Source of the DNA: a virus
DNA length: 64,000 nucleotides
Reading direction: 5' to 3' (one strand)
IMG/VR virus record: IMGVR_UViG_3300010885_044958
Span: 1-64,000 of that record
Below the pieces are notes generated by a model, which did no database searches, had not been told where the DNA came from, and worked only from the letters and a program-made list of their open reading frames with translations. The translations under genes and the position numbers were made by a program. How positions within the stretch are numbered: position 1 is the first letter of the stretch; each line of letters begins with the position of its first letter. This document shows positions 38,009 to 45,725 of the stretch, one piece after another.

Positions 38009-38392
38009 TTAAGTATCTTTTATATTCCATAACATTTCATTCTGTTTTTCTTGCATTTTATCTCCAAGATCTGCCCACAATCCAATTTCTTTTACTGTTG
38101 TAAATCCAGGTTGATAACCCACATCTCCATGTCTTACCATGCAACAACCTTCTTCTTTACCTATAAATTCACCTCTTCGCCATGCATTACATAACTCAGA
38201 CATTGTAGGATATTTAAGAATTGGCTTTTCTTCTATTACATAGTAACAAAATTTAATACATTCTTCTAGAGTTGGTTTATTTACATGTTGCGTTGCCACT
38301 GTAAAAATTTGCCAACTACCATCTCTTTGTTTTTCAAATTTTGGTTCATGTTCTTTTATGAATTCTAATAATTTATTTTTTCTGGTTGCCAT
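38009..38392 (-). CDS. Hypothetical protein
   Basis: A 127 aa protein starting MATRKNKLLEFIKEHEPKFE. An upstream in-frame codon at 38431 is rejected because it would overlap the previous gene by 59 bases. Composition is mixed alpha/beta, with Trp-rich segments and an IKFCYYVIEE stretch. No family is recognised. The ATG sits in a TTATTTATATGG context and overlaps the end of the 38373 gene by 20 bases. Confidence 0.65.
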   Translation of the reverse strand: MATRKNKLLEFIKEHEPKFEKQRDGSWQIFTVATQHVNKPTLEECIKFCYYVIEEKPILKYPTMSELCNAWRRGEFIGKEEGCCMVRHGDVGYQPGFTTVKEIGLWADLGDKMQEKQNEMLWNIKDT

Positions 38393-38834
38393 ATAAATAA
38401 TCTGTAGCTTCTTTTCTTCCTTCTGGGTCACTAACCCATTCTGTCATACCAACTAACCTACATTCTTTAGGTATTCTTTGTACAGGGGTACCTCTTTCAG
38501 TAGTTCTACCAAATGCAACTACCGGACTGCAAACTAGATATTTTAGAATTTGTATTACTGTCCAAGGTTTTTTCATTACATAATTTGTACTATTTGGTGG
38601 AATTCCAATACCCCAGTAATATAATTTTTCTTTATTATTATTTACATTTTCTCGTTCTTCAAATTTTACCCAAAGATAATCCTCACTACCAAATATTCCA
38701 GTTGGTGCTTCGTGATAAAACGGATCATTAAATTCTACTTTACCTATTAAAATCCAATTTTCTGTAAATCTGTCGCGCATCATTTGAAGATATTCTTCTT
38801 CATTTTCTGGTCTTTTATATTTCTTATCTTCCAT
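38373..38834 (-). CDS. Hypothetical protein
   Basis: A 153 aa protein. The middle (YLWVKFEERENVNNNKEKLYYWGIG, then VMKKPWTVIQILKYLV) alternates strands and helices. The C-terminus has RTTERGTPVQRIPKECRLVGMTEWV. There are no known motifs, signal peptide or membrane segment. It is cotranscribed with neighbours on both sides. Confidence 0.65.
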   Translation of the reverse strand: MEDKKYKRPENEEEYLQMMRDRFTENWILIGKVEFNDPFYHEAPTGIFGSEDYLWVKFEERENVNNNKEKLYYWGIGIPPNSTNYVMKKPWTVIQILKYLVCSPVVAFGRTTERGTPVQRIPKECRLVGMTEWVSDPEGRKEATDYLYGNQKK

Positions 38835-38843
38835 ATAAACATT

Positions 38844-39278
38844 TTACTTTTCATACTCCCAATTTTGCTGGTACGCAGATAACTCCTGCCCACATAACTT
38901 GTAATAATCATTAACCATTTGAATTATAGAATTATTCCCTTGCATATTTAAGCCATGTACTACTACTTGATTTAGAAAAATCTTATTAGCAATTGCAAAC
39001 TCAATGAGAGCTTTGGACACATGGAGGCCGGTATCAGCCTTAAACATTTCATATTCTATCTTTCTTCCGGCAGGTCTACGAAGTTCTAAAGAAATGTGTT
39101 CATCCGTTAAATCGTGATTTATTGATACTAGCTTGGGCATCTCACCATGCGTTTTATAAAAGTCTACCAAACCCATTTTAAAATTTTCTAGGTTCGGCAA
39201 ATATAACCACGTACTCAGATTCTTCGGTAAAATAGGAAGCTTTTTACTTCCATCAATATAGAAACCAATTGTGTTCAT
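38844..39278 (-). CDS. cREC-like (cyclic-phosphate processing receiver domain) protein
   Basis: A 144 aa protein with the pattern of the cREC family, a receiver-like alpha/beta domain that Burroughs and Aravind predicted to act on cyclic phosphates. The visible motifs are VSINHDLTDE (residues ~51-60), TGLHVSKALIEFA (~83-95) and VVVHGLNMQGNNSI (~106-119), matching the family's SLDHDL, TGxxV and VHSxNPxG signatures. The first acidic element is weaker (IDGSKKLP). It overlaps the upstream gene by four bases (ATGA) within a nucleotide-metabolism cluster. A role in breaking down a host cyclic signalling molecule is possible but unproved. Confidence 0.6.
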   Translation of the reverse strand: MNTIGFYIDGSKKLPILPKNLSTWLYLPNLENFKMGLVDFYKTHGEMPKLVSINHDLTDEHISLELRRPAGRKIEYEMFKADTGLHVSKALIEFAIANKIFLNQVVVHGLNMQGNNSIIQMVNDYYKLCGQELSAYQQNWEYEK

Positions 39279-39523
39279 ATTTTCTTAGATTTTAATTTCT
39301 CTTGTGCCCACGGCTCATTAACGTCTGACGAATGCACTGTGAATTGATAAGGCTCTTTATTTCTTTCATCTATTATATCTTGCATTTCATCTTCTACTTT
39401 AGACTTCAAATCACGATTTAAAAATGCTTGAAATTCTGGCGTATAAGTCGCACTTCCAGTCATACTAGTAGCTATTTTAACAAGATGTTTTGTATATTCG
39501 TCTCCTTCTTGTGTTATATTCAT
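39275..39523 (-). CDS. Hypothetical protein
   Basis: An 82 aa charged protein (MNITQEGDEYTKHLVKIATSM ... VEDEMQDIIDERNKEP). It overlaps by four bases with the genes on each side, so it belongs to a translationally coupled string from 40972 to 38844. No domain is recognised. Confidence 0.65.
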   Translation of the reverse strand: MNITQEGDEYTKHLVKIATSMTGSATYTPEFQAFLNRDLKSKVEDEMQDIIDERNKEPYQFTVHSSDVNEPWAQEKLKSKKI

Positions 39524-40374
39524 AAAAATCTTTGTTTAAAATCTTGGAAATTTAAAATGCGTTTGTATCCAACATCATATCTACGATTATGTAATGCATC
39601 CATCAAAAATGTGCAAATACCATTTTTATTAAGATCTACATAATTCTCCCATCTATCGTCAATAAACCAAGTAAGACCAGATGCCTTTGCAATTTCTACT
39701 TTAGATTCTCCTACACCAACTGTATAAACAGGAACACTGGGAAATCCATTCATTTGCAACCATTCTTTGGTCCATTCATTAGGTATTGATCGGCTGGTAA
39801 TATAGCAGTGGGGTTCAAATCCTAATTCTTTAGGTTCAATTTTCTTAGGTATTGTTAACCAAAATTCTTTATTATCTTTTAATAATTCAAATTTTGCGCC
39901 AATATCTTTATCAAAATTCCAAAATTCTGGAATATCTTGAGAATGATATCTAGTCCAATGTCCAAGCCAATCTGCAATTACTTCATCTATATCAAGACCT
40001 ATTTTGGGTTTCGGTAAAAATGTGTGTAGCCTATCATCTCCTTGCGGATAATATTTGTAGTAAGATATTATACCAAGACAATTCCATGCTGCATGTGCCA
40101 TGTGTAGAAGATTCGTATGATTTTTACATGTTCCCTCTTGACATTCTTTACAATTAGGATCAAAATCATAGTCTTCTCCTTTTTCAAATGCCGCAATATG
40201 CCTTTTTAAAGATGCAAGCATTTTAGACCATTCCATACCTTTAAGCCAGTTGAATGGCGCATATTTCTCAGCTCCTTTACTAAAAACTTTAACAACTTGT
40301 TCTATTGCATATGGTTCAAGTAAATCATACTTTATTTTTTCAGAATTAAATCGCAATGCCTTTTCTTCGCTCAT
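39520..40374 (-). CDS. dATP/dGTP pyrophosphohydrolase domain fused to a HAD deoxyribonucleotidase
   Basis: A 284 aa protein with two modules. Residues ~5-115 (RFNSEKIKYDLLEP ... GAEKYAPFNWLKG ... LKRHIAAFEKGEDYD ... NLLHMAHAAWNCLGII) match the phage dATP/dGTP diphosphohydrolase N-terminal family, which resembles MazG-type all-alpha NTP pyrophosphatases. Residues ~122-284 are a HAD phosphatase of the 5'(3')-deoxyribonucleotidase type: IGLDIDEV with Asp128 and Asp130, a CYITSRS motif II, and FIDDRWEN as the late acidic pair. The fusion could convert a dNTP to dNMP and then to the nucleoside. It lies next to a MazG-like protein and overlaps both neighbours by four bases. Confidence 0.75.
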   Translation of the reverse strand: MSEEKALRFNSEKIKYDLLEPYAIEQVVKVFSKGAEKYAPFNWLKGMEWSKMLASLKRHIAAFEKGEDYDFDPNCKECQEGTCKNHTNLLHMAHAAWNCLGIISYYKYYPQGDDRLHTFLPKPKIGLDIDEVIADWLGHWTRYHSQDIPEFWNFDKDIGAKFELLKDNKEFWLTIPKKIEPKELGFEPHCYITSRSIPNEWTKEWLQMNGFPSVPVYTVGVGESKVEIAKASGLTWFIDDRWENYVDLNKNGICTFLMDALHNRRYDVGYKRILNFQDFKQRFL

Positions 40375-40688
40375 ATCTTTCCAACATATTTATCTTCTGC
40401 TAAATATTCAGTAAACTTACCTAATTTATATTTAATTCTATCTTCAACTGCACCTTCGCCAAACATTTTTGATAAAATCCAAATTCTTATCTGTACGTCT
40501 CCAAGTTCCTCAATTATTGCAGAAACATTTGGTTCTTTTGGTCCGCCTTCCTTCAAAACTTTTTTCATCAAGACCTCGGCAAGTTCTAAACATTCCTCCA
40601 CACATTTTTCAAGATTATATCTTTTAGAATTAGTAGTTAAAATTGTTTCTAATAATACAGTGTTATTTTCATATTCTTTTGTTCTCAT
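40371..40688 (-). CDS. MazG-like nucleotide pyrophosphohydrolase
   Basis: A 105 aa all-alpha protein. LEKCVEECLELAEVLMKK followed by IIEELGDVQIRIWIL carries the ExxE...ExxD metal-binding pattern of MazG/dUTPase-like NTP pyrophosphatases (cleavage of NTP to NMP and PPi). The size matches single-domain phage MazG proteins. Possible roles are dNTP-pool cleaning or lowering of alarmone signals; the substrate cannot be told from sequence. It overlaps both neighbours by four bases. Confidence 0.75.
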   Translation of the reverse strand: MRTKEYENNTVLLETILTTNSKRYNLEKCVEECLELAEVLMKKVLKEGGPKEPNVSAIIEELGDVQIRIWILSKMFGEGAVEDRIKYKLGKFTEYLAEDKYVGKI

Positions 40689-40972
40689 ATATTGATTTTA
40701 TTTAATTCATTCTCTAAAATTTCTAGCCCTTCGGCAATTCCCAACGATTCTGCTTCAACTCGTGTCGAACATATATCAATAACTATCCCACATATCTCTA
40801 CTAACCAATCAGTTCCCTCTATAGATGTTATTCCTACATAAATCTCTTTAGAATCTAAGAAATAAATGATTGCAGAATTGCTATATATTTCGGCGCATTC
40901 GTTTTTAATAAAATCCAGTAGTAATAAATAGGATTTTGGGTAATTTTCATGTATTTTGTGTGCATTTACCAT
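40685..40972 (-). CDS. Hypothetical protein
   Basis: A 95 aa protein (MVNAHKIHENYPKSYLLLLDFI), an alpha/beta polypeptide with a hydrophobic core strand (YVGITSIEGTDWLVEICGIVIDIC) and a C-terminal acidic helix. No family is recognised. It is the first gene of the coupled nucleotide-metabolism string and lies 11 bases after recA. Confidence 0.65.
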   Translation of the reverse strand: MVNAHKIHENYPKSYLLLLDFIKNECAEIYSNSAIIYFLDSKEIYVGITSIEGTDWLVEICGIVIDICSTRVEAESLGIAEGLEILENELNKINI

Positions 40973-40983
40973 TCATTTTTAAT

Positions 40984-41985
40984 TTAACTCATTTTCACTA
41001 ATTCTAATACACGATCTCTTATTTCTTGAGTTAATTCTGGGTTATCTTGCATCATTTGTATAAAAACTGGATATTCAAATTTCTCGTCTTTATACGTAAT
41101 AGTTTTGCCCCACTTTTTTAAAATTTCTAAATCGTTTCCAATTCTTATTATCTCGCCTATTTTATCTATGCCTATGCCATATAAAATATCAAATTCACAA
41201 TTTTTAAATGGCGGCGCAACTTTATTTTTAATAACTTTTACTTTAGTAAGATTTCCAAGTATTTCATCACCATTTTTAACTGAATTATCTGATGTAGTAC
41301 TACGTCTAACATCTAATCTAACAGATGCATAGAATTTCAAGGCATTGCCTCCAGGTGTCGTTTCTGGCGAGCCGAACATTACTCCAATTTTCTCGCGTAA
41401 TTGATTAATAAATATTAGTAATGTATTAGTCTTTTTAACAGTTCCTGCAAGTTTTCTACAAGCTTGCCCCATCATTCTTGCCTGCAATCCCATTTTTTGA
41501 GTGCCCATCTCATCTTCTAGTTCAGCTTTTGGAACTAGAGCTGCAACAGAATCTATTAAAACTACATCATAAATACCCGTACTTATTAATTTTTCAGCTA
41601 CTTCAAGACCCTGCTCACCAAATTCTGGCTGATTAATATCTAATCTAGATAAATCTACGCCTAATTTTGCAGCATATTCCATATCAAATGCGTGTTCTGC
41701 ATCTACAATAGCACATAATACATCTGGATCTTTTTGAGCTTCTGCAATTGTATGTATTGCAAGTGTTGTCTTTCCTGATGATTCTGGACCATATATTTCA
41801 ATAATTCTACCTCGTGGTAACCCACCTATACCTAATGCTATATCAAGCCCAAGAGAGCCTGTAGAAATTGATTCTATGTCCATATCACCTCTATCTGACA
41901 GAGACATTACTGTACCTTTACCAAAATCTTTATCCAAAGATGTCTTCACTGCAATACGTGCCTTTGTCTTTTCCTCTAAATTCAT
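40984..41985 (-). CDS. recA: RecA recombinase
   Basis: A 333 aa protein with the complete bacterial RecA core. GPESSGKT is the Walker A motif (residues 66-73). The [16 protein letters not shown] Walker B region, [25 protein letters not shown] (L2/DNA-binding region) and [14 protein letters not shown] follow. RecA coats ssDNA and drives strand exchange. It lacks the long acidic C-terminal tail of E. coli RecA (353 aa), as phage and some bacterial versions do. A -7 promoter element lies at 42002-42009. It heads the 42-38 kb operon and probably works with the SSB-like protein, the exonuclease at 45726 and the Sak4-like ATPase. Confidence 0.9.
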   Translation of the reverse strand: MNLEEKTKARIAVKTSLDKDFGKGTVMSLSDRGDMDIESISTGSLGLDIALGIGGLPRGRIIEIYGPESSGKTTLAIHTIAEAQKDPDVLCAIVDAEHAFDMEYAAKLGVDLSRLDINQPEFGEQGLEVAEKLISTGIYDVVLIDSVAALVPKAELEDEMGTQKMGLQARMMGQACRKLAGTVKKTNTLLIFINQLREKIGVMFGSPETTPGGNALKFYASVRLDVRRSTTSDNSVKNGDEILGNLTKVKVIKNKVAPPFKNCEFDILYGIGIDKIGEIIRIGNDLEILKKWGKTITYKDEKFEYPVFIQMMQDNPELTQEIRDRVLELVKMS

Positions 41986-42001
41986 AATTAAATATTTTAG
42001 A

Positions 42002-42009
42002 CAAAATTA
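42002..42009 (-). promoter_or_regulatory. Candidate -7 element for the recA operon
   Basis: The minus strand reads TAATTTTG (42009-42002), a match to TAnnTTTG, 17 bases before ATG 41985. No TTTG occurs at the expected -33 distance, so it may need an activator or be weak. Confidence 0.5.
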
Positions 42010-42046
42010 CGAAATTATTTACGCAATTCCATCTAAAATATCATAT

Positions 42047-42190
42047 TTATGTTTGTATTATAGACCTAATTCGTCTAGCCAGCATCTCAGAGTACTTGTC
42101 CAATGCATTTTTTAGATGTACTAATTCTGTTATATTTAATTCTTTTATTTCTTGCATTTCTGGTAAAATTATATTTGGCAATTCATCCAT
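42047..42190 (-). CDS. Small helical hypothetical protein
   Basis: A 47 aa protein (MDELPNIILPEMQEIKELN ... ARRIRSIIQT). The longer frame to 42247 reads through the divergent promoter region and is rejected. It has an amphipathic helical composition with a basic C-terminus. It lies between recA and a divergent plus-strand gene. Function is unknown. Confidence 0.5.
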   Translation of the reverse strand: MDELPNIILPEMQEIKELNITELVHLKNALDKYSEMLARRIRSIIQT

Positions 42191-42205
42191 ATTGTTGTAT
42201 TTTTG
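42174..42205 (+). promoter_or_regulatory. Perfect Bacteroidota-type promoter
   Basis: TTTG (42174-42177), a 20-base spacer and TATTTTTG (42198-42205). ATG 42223 lies 17 bases downstream, so the leader is about 10 bases. Confidence 0.75.
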
Positions 42206-42222
42206 TAATAAATAATTATTGT

Positions 42223-42495
42223 ATGAAAAAAATAAAGCAAGTACCATTTTTTCAGGCAGACCAAATCTTTGAAATCACGGCAGATGAAATGGAAACTATA
42301 TTGACAGTTCTAAATAAACTACCTAAGCAGATCTATTTCATGGAACACCTCATAAGTCGTTTCATTGATTTAGGTCAGATAGAAATCGCTTATCAAGATC
42401 AATATGGAAATCCAGCTACTCAAAAAGATCTAATAGATTATTTAAAATCTTCTTTAGATTCTATTAGTGAAGAAAGTATTGAGCCTGAGATATAA
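42223..42495 (+). CDS. Hypothetical protein, lone plus-strand gene in the minus-strand block
   Basis: A 90 aa protein (MKKIKQVPFFQADQIFEITADEMETILTVLNKLPKQ). The longer frame from 42103 includes the promoter and is rejected. It is helical and acidic at the C-terminus, with no recognised motif. It is a complete monocistronic unit with a consensus promoter before it and a strong hairpin terminator after it. Its opposite orientation inside the minus-strand block suggests a separately regulated gene or a recent insertion. Confidence 0.75.
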   Translation: MKKIKQVPFFQADQIFEITADEMETILTVLNKLPKQIYFMEHLISRFIDLGQIEIAYQDQYGNPATQKDLIDYLKSSLDSISEESIEPEI

Positions 42496-42543
42496 AAAAA
42501 AAGGGATGCACTTGTTATAAATGCATCCCGATTTTTATTTTTT
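42494..42543. terminator. Bidirectional Rho-independent terminator
   Basis: GGGATGCA (42503-42510) pairs with TGCATCCC (42522-42529) across an 11-base loop. An A-run lies on the left and a T-run on the right, so it works for both converging genes (ends at 42495 and 42544). Confidence 0.85.
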
Positions 42544-43299
42544 TTACAGAGGCAAATCTCCATCTGATATATCTATTTCATTTTCAATTATTTCCTGTTC
42601 AGCCAAGTCTCTTTCTAGCTCTACTTGATCTGCATTATCTAAAGTTATATTTGGAACCATTGTAATACTTGGTTGTGGTGGAATAGTCCAGGTATAGAGA
42701 TCATTTAATTCCTGTCGTAAACTATTAGCAGTAAAACCACCTGTGCTATATGTCAATGGTCTACTTGGTTCATCAAAACCAGAAACTTCTCTACCTCTAG
42801 CATCTAAAACAACTCTACGACCACCACCACCTCTTGTATTTCTCCTAGGCATTTCTGTTTCTACTTTAAATTTTGCAAGTTTTGCACGATATTGCAATTT
42901 AAATTTTGAAAATTCCTTTTCCATATTTGCTCTAAGAAACCAATTACCTTCTTCAAATTCAAATAAATCTGGATTTTCTTCTATATTTAAAATGCCAAAC
43001 TTTTTTTCAAAATCTGTCTGTGCAAATGTACTTACTATTTCTTCAAGGTCTACCTTATTAGATTTTTCTTCGGAACTGCGCAATTTCCAACCTTTATCTT
43101 CTTTTACTTCAGTTTCAAAGAATGTGTTAACTTGTATATCTTCAAATTTATTATTGGTTATTTCATTAATAGTTTTGTAGATATCATTATGTGCTTTATT
43201 TCGTGCATCTTCTTGTTCATATCCTTTTTCTAACATAGATTTAGGATATTTAAACTCTTTTGTTAGTCTTACTTTATAAAATATTTTTCCTTTTTCCAT
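42544..43299 (-). CDS. Hypothetical protein
   Basis: A 251 aa protein. The N-terminal half is charged and helical (KFKLQYRAKLAKFKVE). The middle has a Gly/Arg patch (RRNTRGGGGRRVVLDARGRE) resembling a flexible nucleic-acid-binding linker, and the C-terminus is acidic (ELERDLAEQEIIENEIDISDGDLPL). An acidic tail with a basic linker could mark a DNA- or RNA-binding partner. No family is recognised. It ends at the bidirectional terminator. Confidence 0.7.
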   Translation of the reverse strand: MEKGKIFYKVRLTKEFKYPKSMLEKGYEQEDARNKAHNDIYKTINEITNNKFEDIQVNTFFETEVKEDKGWKLRSSEEKSNKVDLEEIVSTFAQTDFEKKFGILNIEENPDLFEFEEGNWFLRANMEKEFSKFKLQYRAKLAKFKVETEMPRRNTRGGGGRRVVLDARGREVSGFDEPSRPLTYSTGGFTANSLRQELNDLYTWTIPPQPSITMVPNITLDNADQVELERDLAEQEIIENEIDISDGDLPL

Positions 43300-43301
43300 A
43301 A

Positions 43302-44000
43302 TTATTCTGATCTAAATTTAATAATGTTTTTATAATGTTTTTTATATAAGTCGTCATACCTCAATTTATCTGCCTTTGCATCAAATTTTACAAAAATCCG
43401 CGCAATTTCTTCCATACATAAGAAATCAGCTAGTTCTCTTATATTTATTACATCTTGTTCTTTTCTATCTATTTTACCTATTGCAAGAAGACCATATTTT
43501 TTTAGTTCGTCTTCACCTTGAATAATTTCACCTGTTTCATCTAGTACTTTTACTCTGATTTCAGTAATTTTTATTTTTGGTTCAGCATCAGAAAAATCAG
43601 TTCGCAATTCATACTTTATATCCCCACCATTGTAATCAAAGCTTAAATTTGGGTCCATTATATCACTTTCGTTATACCTGATCCCTATAAATTTTGATAA
43701 TGCATCCTTTAAATTAGCATAAGAATATCCTGAAGTGCCATTTACAAGAAAAATTTGACCGTTCAATAAAAACTGTCTATCTTTACCATACATAGATATT
43801 TCTACAGCTCCCATATCTAATACTTTCTGAGCTTCATCTATTGGTTTATCTTCTTTTGGTATTGGTACTGCCTTTTTATTAGATTTTTTTGTAGCTGGGG
43901 CAAATTGTCCACCGTATGCTTCACCATACGTTAATGGTGTTTGCCTTAAATATTCCCAACTCATCCCCCCGTCACTCCTTCTTATATTTTCTCCTGGCAT
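43302..44000 (-). CDS. Hypothetical protein
   Basis: A 232 aa protein (MPGENIRRSDGGMSWEYLRQTPL). It has a Lys/Pro-rich linker near residues 35-55, then an alpha/beta region (DRQFLLNGQIFLVNGTSGYSY ... KITEIRVKVLDETGEII) and a basic helical C-terminus. No motif is recognised. It overlaps the upstream gene by 19 bases and is followed two bases later by the 42544 gene. Confidence 0.7.
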   Translation of the reverse strand: MPGENIRRSDGGMSWEYLRQTPLTYGEAYGGQFAPATKKSNKKAVPIPKEDKPIDEAQKVLDMGAVEISMYGKDRQFLLNGQIFLVNGTSGYSYANLKDALSKFIGIRYNESDIMDPNLSFDYNGGDIKYELRTDFSDAEPKIKITEIRVKVLDETGEIIQGEDELKKYGLLAIGKIDRKEQDVINIRELADFLCMEEIARIFVKFDAKADKLRYDDLYKKHYKNIIKFRSE

Positions 44001-44419
44001 AATATATTATTTTTAAATCTATAATTTAATTCTTCTAAAAATATTAGATGTTTTATTTTCCAAGCATCTGAAATTTTTTGGTCTTTTTGCATTTTCTCTG
44101 TAAAATATTTAAGAATTGCAATAATGTGATCTGTAGATAAGTCTTTAAGTAAAATCCATTCTGTTGTAGGTAATCTATTGTTATCCGCATCATAATTTTT
44201 CCCCCATTTAAAGTCCAAACGTATATCTCCTATTATTTCACTTATTTCTGATTCTTTTGGTTTACTGCCACTGTATCTACAATATTCTTCTGGTAGTGAC
44301 GATCCGCCCCCATCAAACATGAAGAACTCTCCAGACGCAGTTGTATGTGTTTTATAGTCATGACCAAACCAGCTAAATAGCTTTATACCATCAGATGTCT
44401 CAACATATTGTATTTTCAT
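43982..44419 (-). CDS. Hypothetical protein with SD-preceded start
   Basis: A 145 aa protein starting MKIQYVETSDGIKLF. An ATG four codons earlier (44431) is possible, but ATG 44419 forms an ATGA overlap with the preceding gene's stop and has GGGAGG four bases upstream, a good Shine-Dalgarno site that is unusual in this window. The protein has Trp/Asp-rich segments (DIRLDFKWGKNYDADNNRLPTTEW) and a helical C-terminus. Function is unknown. Confidence 0.65.
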   Translation of the reverse strand: MKIQYVETSDGIKLFSWFGHDYKTHTTASGEFFMFDGGGSSLPEEYCRYSGSKPKESEISEIIGDIRLDFKWGKNYDADNNRLPTTEWILLKDLSTDHIIAILKYFTEKMQKDQKISDAWKIKHLIFLEELNYRFKNNILCQEKI

Positions 44420-44664
44420 AGAACCTCCCATTTATATGTACTATTCAAGGTCTTAAACGTATTTGTTTCTGGAAATACTTCTGTTACTTCTGATGTAATT
44501 AACCAGTTTTCTACAGTTTGTCCTCTTACTATAAAACTTTGACCTACGACAGGTTCACTTTTTACATCCCCGGTTACATTATAACCTTTATAAATTCCCT
44601 TCGGATGATTACCTTCAAATTTATCATCACTTATTTTTGTTAATTGAACTTTCATATATTTCAT
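44416..44664 (-). CDS. Small beta-rich hypothetical protein
   Basis: An 82 aa protein (MKYMKVQLTKISDDKFEGNHPKGIYKGYNV). It is beta-rich with an SFIVRGQTVENWLITSEVTEV segment, suggesting an OB- or SH3-like barrel. A start three codons in (MKVQ, 44655) is also possible; both overlap the previous gene. It is coupled by ATGA to the next gene. No family name can be given. Confidence 0.6.
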   Translation of the reverse strand: MKYMKVQLTKISDDKFEGNHPKGIYKGYNVTGDVKSEPVVGQSFIVRGQTVENWLITSEVTEVFPETNTFKTLNSTYKWEVL

Positions 44665-44914
44665 TTATTTTAGATTCTATTCCACCTTCAATAATTCTAT
44701 TTAATTTTTCAAAACCAAGCGCATATAAATTAGTATAAAATCTTGTCGAACCAAATTTTAATTTTATTTGCATATACTTAAAACCTTCAATTTTAATTAA
44801 TTCAGGAAAAATAGAATCTAGATATTTCGTGACTTTTTCTTCTCTTATATCTAATCCATAATGCCCTTCTTCTAGATATTCCTTGTATTTTTCATTAAAT
44901 TGTGCAGTTGTCAT
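44627..44914 (-). CDS. Small phage protein with QIKxKFGxxRFY motif
   Basis: A 95 aa protein containing FKYMQIKLKFGSTRFYTN (residues ~45-62). The FxxxQIKxKFGxLRFY pattern recurs in many small uncharacterised phage proteins. The rest is helical with a charged C-terminus. Function is unknown. It lies 10 bases after the 44925 gene. Confidence 0.65.
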   Translation of the reverse strand: MTTAQFNEKYKEYLEEGHYGLDIREEKVTKYLDSIFPELIKIEGFKYMQIKLKFGSTRFYTNLYALGFEKLNRIIEGGIESKINEIYESSINKNK

Positions 44915-44924
44915 ATACTAATTT

Positions 44925-45722
44925 TTAATCACGGTAGTTAAATAGCTCGTGTTTTTTATGTGCGCGATCGTAGATCTCTTCCCAAGTATCCATTTCTTTT
45001 CTAAATTCATCTAATTCTTTTAGATTTATTATCTCACCCTTATCATTTTTTGGCGCAAAATGCTTTGCAATTAAATCTTTTCTATACGCAGATTTATGTA
45101 TTACTCCCCACATAAGACTTTCTGTTTCTGGTTTTCCTGGGCCATTTGCAGTTTTTTGTGGAAATAATATCTTATACTCTTTAGAAAATTTAAAATACCT
45201 CCCTGCTTTAAAATGATAATAATCTTCTTTCCATTTTTCAGCAGTTTCAAATACTAGCATTACTAGATTCTTATCGTCTTGTCTACCTAAGTCATAATCC
45301 ATTTTAAATCCAGGAATTGCCCAAAGAAATTTTATAACTTCTTTATAATCTTTATCAGAGAAATCCTTTACTGATAAAAGCACAAATATTGGTCTAGTAT
45401 AATCATGATCATAATCTACATCATCTAAATATGCATTTTTAAAAAATTTTTTAAACTGCGCATTTCTTAAATTCAACCCTAACATTGGTAAAAGAAAAAG
45501 AGCCGTCTTAGTGAACGGCCCATTATATATGGATTCTTCTGCGCGAAATTCTTCCTGTATTACTTTATCTGCTTCTGGTGTTTTAATCATTTTTACATTT
45601 GGTTTAACTATAGCACTAAGATCACTTTTAACCTTTAATACTATACTATGTTTTTTAAAATCATTTGTCCATCTTTGTTGTACTCTGCCATCTCGTACAA
45701 AATGCTCTAATAGCCATTCCAT
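44925..45722 (-). CDS. Hypothetical protein
   Basis: A 265 aa protein (MEWLLEHFVRDGRVQQRWTNDF). It is mixed alpha/beta, with an ALFLLPMLGLNLRNAQF segment and a Lys/Trp-rich C-terminal half (WEEIYDRAHKKHELFNYRD). No known motif or membrane helix is seen. It lies three bases downstream of the exonuclease gene, so a role in the same recombination or DNA-processing step is possible but unsupported by motifs. Confidence 0.7.
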   Translation of the reverse strand: MEWLLEHFVRDGRVQQRWTNDFKKHSIVLKVKSDLSAIVKPNVKMIKTPEADKVIQEEFRAEESIYNGPFTKTALFLLPMLGLNLRNAQFKKFFKNAYLDDVDYDHDYTRPIFVLLSVKDFSDKDYKEVIKFLWAIPGFKMDYDLGRQDDKNLVMLVFETAEKWKEDYYHFKAGRYFKFSKEYKILFPQKTANGPGKPETESLMWGVIHKSAYRKDLIAKHFAPKNDKGEIINLKELDEFRKEMDTWEEIYDRAHKKHELFNYRD

Positions 45723-45725
45723 TTA

